From positions 202,360,321 through 202,424,320 of the forward strand of contig CM045761.1 of NCBI GenBank assembly GCA_025200525.1: 64,000 nt of DNA. The letters run 5' to 3'. The notes under the pieces are model-generated. The model made no database searches, had not been told where the DNA came from, and saw only the letters and a program-made list of their open reading frames with translations. Position numbers and translations under genes: made by a program. This stretch comes from Camellia lanceoleosa (lineage: Eukaryota > Streptophyta > Magnoliopsida > Ericales > Theaceae). This document shows positions 55,399 to 64,000 of this stretch, piece after piece. Numbering within the stretch: the stretch's first letter is position 1; every line of letters starts with the position of its first letter.

Positions 55399-58300
55399 TT
55401 ATGGCTTCTCTGCAGAGCCGTCTCCACCCTGAAGTCGCTGACGAAGATCGTGACGAAGAACCTCCATAAATTCCTGCAAGATCCCAAAAAAGGGGAAGAG
55501 AAATAGAAGCAATTACAGACTGCAATGCAACAGGCAGATAAAAGTGTACTACATGCAATTACAAACAATTGTTTTGAAATTGAAATGGTGACAGGTAGAG
55601 AAATGGCATAAGACAAAATAATTACACTGGCAAGGCCCTCTTCGCGGCACAATTCATTCACAAGATCTTCTCCATCACTGCCACTGTCATATACTTGGGC
55701 AGCACTTTCAGCTATAGTACGAAAAATTTCTTCAGGTGGAGTCTGGTGTTCGATTCTCTGAACCATTTCTTGGAGTTCAGTCTAGAAAAAGGAAGCAATG
55801 CAACAAGAAATGGTAAGGGATTTTTAAATTAAGCAACAATCAACTCAATGATATTTGATGTCAAATATTTAAGTACTTGAATGGGTGAAACGCTCCACCT
55901 CATACCAATTGGGGCAGAATAGTCGGTGGAATAATACATTTCTAGAAGTTGAGCAAGTTAGCATAGATAATAATTGCAAATCTAAAAGAAACAAGAGCTA
56001 CCCAAATAGTTTAAAAATCTCCTCAATTTTCACACCAAGGCTAATCACATCCAACACATAACAATTGAGGCTTGTAGGCTGGCACAATGCCTATGCCATA
56101 TCCAATACTTGCAGAAAAGCTTACAAGACAAATTACCAAAATAATAGAGAAGGGTGAAGAATGAAACAAGTGGACTGTTGAATTACAAATTTTTCATGAT
56201 CATGTACTATATGGTCTTTCTAAGTATACAACCAAAACCAAAAAATTTCTAGACTTTCAATAGCCAACTCAACACTGTTCTAAACAAAATGCAACACTCC
56301 AACAAGTGAAGAATTGAAAAACGGGGATGAAATGAAATGATACTCAGGTAGAACGAATTGTGTGGATAAAATCCTCCCTTCCAGAATTTTAAATTTGGGA
56401 CTGACAGATGGATCATCGTCCACCAAGAAGTAACTTCCAAACATGAATCTTCTTAAGGCTCCAATCATGATGCAAACACACAATATTCTTAGCTTGCAAT
56501 ATAACTATGGGGATAAAGCTGCACTTCTAAATGAAGCCCAAACTGACTGTCGTCTTATGGTCCCAGCCAGAAGGAGAACTAACTGAACTCTACTTAGGTT
56601 GCTTTTACACAAATGAACAAATAAGTGTTCCAAAAAACAAATAACCCACACAAGATTCATACCACATAGTTTGGAATGTAGGTCACTATGTAACCCATGG
56701 AAACCAGTTGCTGGCTTCAAGTAATCTGTACATTAATCAATTAAAGTACAAGAGAGGTGTGTATATGATGTAAAGCACTGGACTGCATTCATAGGTATCG
56801 AGATTTCAATGTCTTAGATACAAACCTGAGTATCTTGATCATTTGCTTTCTCAACACCGCTCAAATTTCTTTCATTGTACTGTGGCTGGGGATCAGGCCT
56901 GACAACTGGTAACTGTTGAGGGATTGTAGACCTACCACTGAGTGCTTGAGAAACTATGGGCATCATCTGTTGAACCATACTTGTCAGATCAATGCCACCA
57001 CCTTGGCCTCTACCAAACCCTGAAAGCATGTTTCCAAGGTCTTGGTTATCAAACTGTTGAGCCATTTGATTTACTGTATTCCTCATAGCAGGACTTTGAG
57101 TAAATTGCTCCAACATATTCCTCAAGGCATCAGAAGAACCAACGCCAGTCTGCTCTGAAACCCCTGCCAATAGACCATTTATAGCAGGACTATGAAGAAC
57201 CTGAGACATAACACTTGCTGCATCAAACTGACCATCAGCACCTTGCCCTCCCATTTGGACACTTTCCATGATACGCCCAAGGGCAGGAGGCAGCTGTCCT
57301 GATGATGTGGAATTTGTATTCCTCATGTTGGCAAGAGATTGCAAAATCTGCTGGCCATTCGTTCTTGTTTGTTGATTTTGACTGGGAGCACTAGAAGTTG
57401 CATCACTACCCTTGCTCAGTGATCTTGGTTGCATACTACGTCTCTGATCAAGAAAGTAATACACAATTTTAGTAGAAAACAAATGGCCAATAAGATTCCA
57501 GGGGTTCCAAAATATATAAATAAAGTACAGAATGTAAAACAAAGGGAAGCAAAATTGTAATAAGTACCAAGGAATTAAATATAAAAATTTATATTTTACT
57601 CCTCCAAATCAAAGCCCTCACGTTACTAAACAATGTCACGTGTTGTGTGTTCATCAATGAAGAAAACAACCATGAAGATGAGTGTAGGTACATGTATCCA
57701 TCTCCATTACATGACGCTGCCAAGTCATGACATTATGAGTTAGTTGGCACCACGTGTTATGAGGCAACACGTAAGCCAATGTTGAATTGGATGCACCATT
57801 TTTGGGTTAACTCAAATGTAGGGTCTCCCATCACAAATCTCCTATTACAGATTTCCTGTGACAATATCCTTCCCAGTTGTCCACAGGAGATTTGCCAAAG
57901 GACTTAACCAAACTAGGCTGGCAGTAGGGCGTCGACCCTCGCATGGGACCATTGAAGGAATGTGGCTTGGAGCCTAGAGACGAGGGATTGTCAAGGTCGC
58001 TTCAACCAGGCTTAGACAGAGAGAAGTGTATCCAAGACATCTAATACATCTCATAACACTGAGGTATGATGGCGATCATGGGTGCAACAAGAAATCTCCA
58101 TGTTTTGTCAGGGGCGTGGAGGGAGATCCCTAGGAAAGATTACAGGACAAAAGATCCCTAGACGTCCCCCTTGAGTTGACCTCAATGGCCAACCTCCCTA
58201 TATAAGAGGGCTTGCTGTGCAAGAACATCAAGCCTTTTCCAATTCCCTTTGGCAAGATCAGAAAAATTTCCACTGCCACTCTCTCTCTACTAGGGCTTCC

Positions 58301-61300
58301 AGGTGATCCTTTGCCAATTGTGTGCCTACCATCTTCCTACATCACCACACCAAGCACCAATCAAATGATTGATCCCAACTCAATGGGACAAGTCAAAGCT
58401 GTAACGATATCAAGTTTATTTGGAGATGCAACATCCTACTTGGTTTAATTCAAGCCAAGGATCAGAGACCACGGAACCTACTTGCCAAACTTCTACAATT
58501 AAAACATCAAATGCCTTCAAGTGCAACTATGAGTAGATAGATTCCGCTCCCAGGAAGAAAATGATGCAGATCACCCTCTGCTTCAGTTTGCTCCAAATTC
58601 AGAGTCATTTCAGAGTGTTCCACCCCTTTTATTGTGTTTCGAATGCTGAAGGCGAAAATAACTGAGGTAATAAAAGGACAACAAGCCTCTTTCACTTCAG
58701 ATCAATCTGGTCTCTTAACACATCAAAGGGTGGTGTTTCTACAGTATTATGCCCGACACAACAAAAGTTTGTGGCATCATTAATCAGTAGTCCACAAAGT
58801 GAGCTCCCCATTGCCTGATAGGCGTGAACATAACAACCAAAGGTCTCTACGTTGTCTAAATTTACATTATCTATATTCATATATTTCATTTTTATGCATC
58901 AGACATATATTTATAATTTTATAGTGGTAAATCAGAAATAGTATTCAAACATGTCCCATCGAACAAGTTCTTCCACTAGACAAAAGACAAATGACCACCC
59001 AAACATAATTCAGGATAATGAACCCAACAACAATATATACTTCAAGAAGTAGAAATCACACCACCTTAGGTTGCAAAGCTCCCAGCCCTAATCCAAGTGG
59101 AACAGCTGTGGCAACCTCTGGATTATCATTCCCACAACCAGATCTTGAAGAAGCACATTCTGAGCTAGTAGAAGGTACATCTTTTGAATTCACACCGCTT
59201 TCTGTGACCTTGTCATCACTAGTTTGGCAGCATTCAGTATGTGCCTGGCAGTTATTTAGTTAATCAATTCCAGTTTCTAGTCAACAAATCATGCAAACTT
59301 CAGGTAAATGAGAATGCTGGCCTGCACAATAGGTACCTTCTGACCATCCCTCTCAGGCACACCACCAGGGACAGACGGACTTGCCTCTCCAGCTCCATTG
59401 TCAGCCAGATTTCTATGCTGAATGTTCCCTTCATCATTGCCAGCATCAGATCCTATAGATGGATTCTGGACAGTCAAAATCTCTGATCGGCCTACACAAA
59501 TGTCAAAGGGCATTTCAGTGTAAATCATAGCTTATACTCGGGGGACCTCAAATATTTTATGGTACCCCACCTGATGGAGCCTGGTTTTCACTCCGCATGT
59601 TATCAACATAGTTTCTGATTCGTGAATTGACTTCAGATATAACTGTAGATAGCGGAACAGTATCAGGTGGCGGCTGTGAAACAGAAACACCAGTTTGAGA
59701 AGTACTGGAAGTTGTAACAGAGGGTCGAGATGGGACAGTAGCTGCAATAACATTTCTTAAAGGCAGTACCCGTGTTTGAACTGAATCGCCAGAACCAGTT
59801 CGATTACCAGGTTCTCCCTGCACCCCTTCTGCATTAGATGCCCTGGGACCAACAGCTGAAACAATAGTTGCATGTGAGTGTCCTGATATAGGAAGTATTA
59901 GTGTCAAGTTATATAAGAAGGTATATATAATGTGTAATATCCTTACCAGTATGTATATGAATATTTACATGTCTTGGAACGGTTCCAATACCAACAGCAC
60001 CAGAAGTCCCAGAATTTGGCGGAGCAGCAATAGAACCACCAAACAGGGAGTTGGTTTGAAGAGGAAACGGCTGCAAACAAATATATGCACATATCATTCA
60101 GATGTAAAAAGTGAAACCTTCATTAGGCAGCAAATGGTTATTCAAAGATGACACCTTTTTTTAGACCATGTTCCCTAAAAACGACCTGGGGTACCTCATG
60201 GGGCGGCATCTTGTTGAAAGAGAAAATTAATCCTGAACAGTTTTCAAGAAGTGCCAATTCTTGACCCAAAAACTAAGCAAGCACAAAAAGACGCAAGCCA
60301 CTTTATATAAGCAGCACAAGGCTGACACATAACTAATTCAGACACCATACAAGTCCACCAGAGTCATTGGAAAGCAACAATATCTCCAAACTAAACACAA
60401 TTCAGAAGATTAGTTAGCATCTAGGAAGCACAGACAATCCAAAATGGGCACTGTGTCCATGTTCAACACGTGTCAAACCCCAACACCCATGTCCATGCGG
60501 CATGTCTATTTCTTTTAATTATTTCTGAAGGGCACAATGGGGGCACTTCATAGATATGTGTCCTATGTTTGGGCACGGCTCAGGACATCTTTATGGGGCT
60601 TTTTTTAAAATTTTAGAAAGCTAATTTAAGATCAAATAAAATACATGGAACAAAGAGGGAAAGTAAAAAAAAGAAACAAAAAATACACCTACATATACAT
60701 CGATGCCTATCATATCTCTGTGCCCTAAATTTATATTCATATATATAGCAAATAAAAATATATTAGAATATACTTTTCTGTGGTTTCTCCAGAGTGTATG
60801 TATCCTAATGTTTTGAAAATCGTTGTCCTGTGTCCATGCTTCTTAGGTTAGCACTAGAACAAAAAAAATCTCTTTTCAATCCATCCTTCCTTGCATTTCT
60901 AACCATTATAACGAGAAACGTCAAATTGTAGGACTCTTAGCACTACAATAAATTACTAACAAATACACATAACAAAGGCAATCTCCGACTTTGTCACAAG
61001 ACTTGGGTATGAATATCAAGTGTGAGTGTATGTCTAGGTGTTAGACCTTCCTAAACCCTACAAAGTTGGGTACGGGTATGCGGCCACATCTTGAATATTT
61101 AAATACACTATATTGTATAAAGTTTAGATCTAAGATGTTATCATTTAGGAATGTACTTGAAATTAAACGAGATTTTGGAGAATAAAGTGCTTTTATCTCC
61201 CATCTATGTGAGAGACTATAAATTTTTCTTTACCATCAAATTTGATTTTCTTCTTCAAACTTCGTGAAATAATTACATGATGCAAGCTACTAACTTAGGT

Positions 61301-64000
61301 ACAGGGCATAGGCACACATAGCATACCCTTACCCTTGTCATTTCTAGGGGATACAACTTACAAGTACACTCAGGGTAATAGAAGAGTCCACATAACACAG
61401 CTCTCGCCACAAACAATCGCACAAGTATCTCATTCACATTTGTAAGCAGCAATGCTGCACATACTACTAACTAGACCTTTTCCAACACTAGAAGCGGCTT
61501 GTTCAAGTTAGTGCCATAACTTTTTATGTTTTAGACTAAAAAACTTCAATCCTACTAATACAATTTGGACTTCAATCAACTTGAATATTGAACAACGGTT
61601 TGCTACCACAAAAAATGCTTTCAGCTTCCAAAGCACCTAATTGGTTAATGCTGTGATGGAAAATGGAATGTCTAAAATCATTTACAAACCTGAACCATTA
61701 TAGGATTTGGCCCGGATGGAGATATATAAACTGCAGGCCCGGCATTCACATAAGACTCGGCCTGCAATATATGCATACAAAAAATTGTAAGTGAAATTCA
61801 TTCAAAATCTGAAGCAAAGTACACAGGACGGACAAGATCTTACAGGAGATTGTCCCATACGCAGAGTCAAAATTGTTCGCCCAAGCTCTAGCAAAAGCGC
61901 ACCTAAATGTTGCATTGCCAACCCTACTTGCATAGATTCTGTCTGAATTTGACCCCTTACCATGGGATCAGTAGAACCCCCCTCCTGCTCTAGACGTCCT
62001 GCAATATGCTACAGAGTTGCAACAGGTTACAAATAACACTATCAGATAAAATAAAACAAAGAAGTACAGCACTATTTGCGAGGTTTATTCATATCCAAGC
62101 ATTACTTCTGTGCGAACCCACAGAATAAGTGTTAGATGCTGGATTCTTTCTTAAACCTTTCAAAGCGAGTATTTGTTTTGCAATTTGCAGTTACTTTGAA
62201 AAAGGTGACTGAGTGAACTATTAATACTATCTGATTCCAACACTAGATTAGTATATCAACACATGGTCACACAAAGCACTGAAAATTGCACATACAAAGA
62301 AATGATGTGTGCAAAATATACGTAACTTCCAAGGTTTTCTTTGCTAAGATACAACCCAAATCATGAGTCCATTAAAACAATACACAATTGCACAAACCAC
62401 CCAGATGATAACAATCTCCTCTCCGATGGATGTAAATTTACAATATATTCCCAGCATCTAAGATTAAATATATTTATGCATTGAATTATCAAGTATCACC
62501 AACAGATAATTCTTATTTCACCTGAGATCAACTAAGAATTCATTATAGTCCTCCCAAATTGTTTAACAAATAATGTATATTTTCTTTTCAGGAACATAAA
62601 GTGTCCAATCGTCCAAATTTCCCACTCTTACAAATCAAAACAGTGATGCGAAAACTACTATTATATACTAAGCTAATTACAGAATTTGGGTTCTAAAGGA
62701 GTACACTTATAAGGTCCCAACTATTTTCACTTCCATTTTAGTGAATATATTGGTACAATTAAAGTATCTATCGTTATATGTAAATAGGTAGAGGGGAACT
62801 TGCATTAGGCTGCTAGTAAGATTATCTCACGCCCCCTCACCCTCTCGCACTTGGCACTGATCACTAAATAAGGTCCCTCTTAAACTGAAGAAAAAGAAAG
62901 GAACAAGTAAAAAAGAAAGAAAGAATCAATTAAAGAATAGCACAAAATCAAACCAAAAGAGTTTTTCTTCTGTACAAATTAATCAATTAACCTCAAAACC
63001 AATAAGTTTTATATAGATAAAATAAATAAATATTATTCCAATTTTCAACTGTTATTTTGGAAGCACAACAATAAAGCAAAAGGGAGAAAAGGGAAATTTG
63101 CATGGTTGCTTCAAGATCAAATAATCATGTTGACTCATCCAATGCCAAAAGGGGACTCTGATATGGACACTCCAATCCTTAGCTTGGCAACTAGAAGCAA
63201 TAGTTGAGTAGCTATCAGGCATTGGAGTCCAGAAACTAGTGCCCCTAGCTAGGAAATAGCGTCAGTTTCTACTAAAGACCATTTCCAACCGGAGAGTTGC
63301 TTCAAAAATGATCATACTAGAGAAATAAAAGAACATGAAAGAAGGATAGACAGTTTTTGGAGTTGGATACAAAAATAACCACCTCACAAAGTAAAATTAA
63401 CAGAACAATAAAAGCCAAAATAAAGTTCTCCGAGTGAAGTGCATACAGATAATGCAGCAACAGTGTGACCACTCAGAAGCCGTTGTGCATGTCGCAGAAC
63501 AATAATCAATGCTTCAGGTGTTGACAATCCACGTGCACTGGAAGGCAGTTCCACTGCTGACAGATCTCCACTGCTGGTTGGTGATGAATTAGGCTGATAC
63601 CCTACACATAAATATGTATATAGACACGTTATTCTGCAAAGTAAATACAATAAAAAATAATAATAATGAGATTACGATTTTGAAATCATCACCATGCTGT
63701 GACAATGCCAGCTCCATGCGGTTCATGAACTCGGAAAGTGTGTGCAAAGAATCAGGAATTGGCTGGAAATCAGAAACAAATGCATATATAAGAAACAACC
63801 AGATGCAACGCAGGTAAGAGTTTGACAGAAAAGACATAATTTTTCTACCGTATTAAGAGAAGGAACAGGAATTGCTGCTCCCAGTGGGATTTGCAAAATC
63901 TGGGGTAAGGATTGACTTGGTAATGCCTGTGCAGGCTGTGTTTGACTTCCTGATTGGCCCAGAGCACCAACATTATTTTGCCTTCCTTCTGTTTCATTTC
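55399..64000 (-). CDS. BAG6/Scythe-like ubiquitin-domain protein (plant CIP73/AT5G42220 type), 3' twelve exons, 5' end outside window
   Basis: BAG6-type proteins are large Pro/Gln-rich chaperone holdases with an N-terminal ubiquitin-like domain, used in protein quality control; plant members are less studied. Exons (minus): 63849-64000 (partial), 63693-63762, 63447-63601, 61844-62008, 61690-61761, 59947-60070, 59571-59855, 59337-59491, 59065-59244, 56826-57443, 55626-55781, 55399-55473. Phases agree at every junction, giving about 735 codons. Visible: a Gln/Pro-rich start (SLPQILQIPLGAAIPVP), the helical DUF-like middle (PIPDSLHTLSEFMNRMELAL, LRHAQRLLSGHTV, MQVGLAMQHLGALLLELGRT), Ser/Pro-rich linkers, RNYVDNMRSE, a Gly/Gln/Met-rich part (SPAMRNTVNQMAQQFDNQD), and the conserved tail LVNELCREEGLAS-EFMEVLRHDLRQRLQ. 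The ubiquitin-like domain should lie right of 64000. No frame break was seen, so it is probably active. Exact orthology is uncertain. Confidence 0.82.
57630..58500 (+). repeat. LTR-like fragment inside BAG6-like intron 9 (approximate edges)
   Basis: Lies in the 1,621-bp intron between exons 59065-59244 and 56826-57443. It starts near 'atgtcacgtgttg'. A TATATAA box lies at 58199-58205, followed by a CT-rich leader and 'gtgcctaccatcttcc', all shared in order with the fragment at 1-597. Polarity is opposite to the host gene. No clean target duplication was seen. Confidence 0.45.

Overview
The window looks like nuclear DNA from a eudicot plant. The genes are split by many GT-AG introns, the intergenic DNA is AT-rich and full of plant-type LTR retrotransposons (Tat and chromovirus/Tekay lineages), an L1-type LINE, hAT relics and MITEs, and the protein families are plant versions (BAHD acyltransferase, plant CTU1, plant BAG6/Scythe-like protein). 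A woody species is plausible, but the species cannot be fixed from the sequence alone.

Layout. 1-7 kb: an LTR-like fragment, three exons of a CCT2-like chaperonin gene on the minus strand, and a giant 4.7-kb solo LTR with a perfect 5-bp target duplication (CTACC) on the upstream side of those exons. 7.9-10.1 kb: a dead 5'-truncated LINE. 10.5-11.8 kb: a frameshifted BAHD acyltransferase pseudogene (minus). 12.1-17.1 kb: a complete ten-exon CTU1/NCS6 tRNA thiolase gene (minus), whose exons all join in frame to 357 codons. 17.2-20.0 kb: nested MITEs and hAT-like debris. 20.05-53.44 kb: one nested retrotransposon stack. 53.4-55.4 kb: intergenic. 55.4-64.0 kb: the last twelve exons of a BAG6/Scythe-like ubiquitin-domain protein gene (minus), whose 5' end lies outside the window.

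The stack. Element A is a Tekay-like chromovirus (plus strand, LTRs about 2.57 kb, gag-pol with a C-terminal chromodomain) carrying an 849-bp hAT relic in its RNase H region. Its 3' LTR was later hit twice, about 36 bp apart, by two related minus-strand Tat-lineage elements: B (28909-41022) and C (41059-51634). Each has its own 5-bp target duplication; C's is perfect and B's has one mismatch. B contains a 1.6-kb solo LTR of another family and a truncated reverse-oriented chromovirus LTR.

Most interesting content. B and C share an unusual layout on the strand opposite to gag-pol. It consists of a three-exon antisense gene (ORF1), a tandem array of about 120 bp units, a second antisense gene (ORF2) that resembles the 3' half of ORF1, and then a second tandem array built on the palindrome CTCCGAATTCGGAG, placed tail to tail against the integrase end of pol. 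The order, the introns (including one in the 5' leader) and the C-terminal signature are kept in both elements although their LTRs and arrays have diverged. Antisense extra ORFs are known in Tat elements. The paired, apparently duplicated antisense genes separated by two classes of array are the feature most worth following up.

Limits: exon boundaries come from reading splice sites and codon phase by eye. Fragment edges marked approximate could move by tens of bases. Family names rest on motif recognition, not on database searches.
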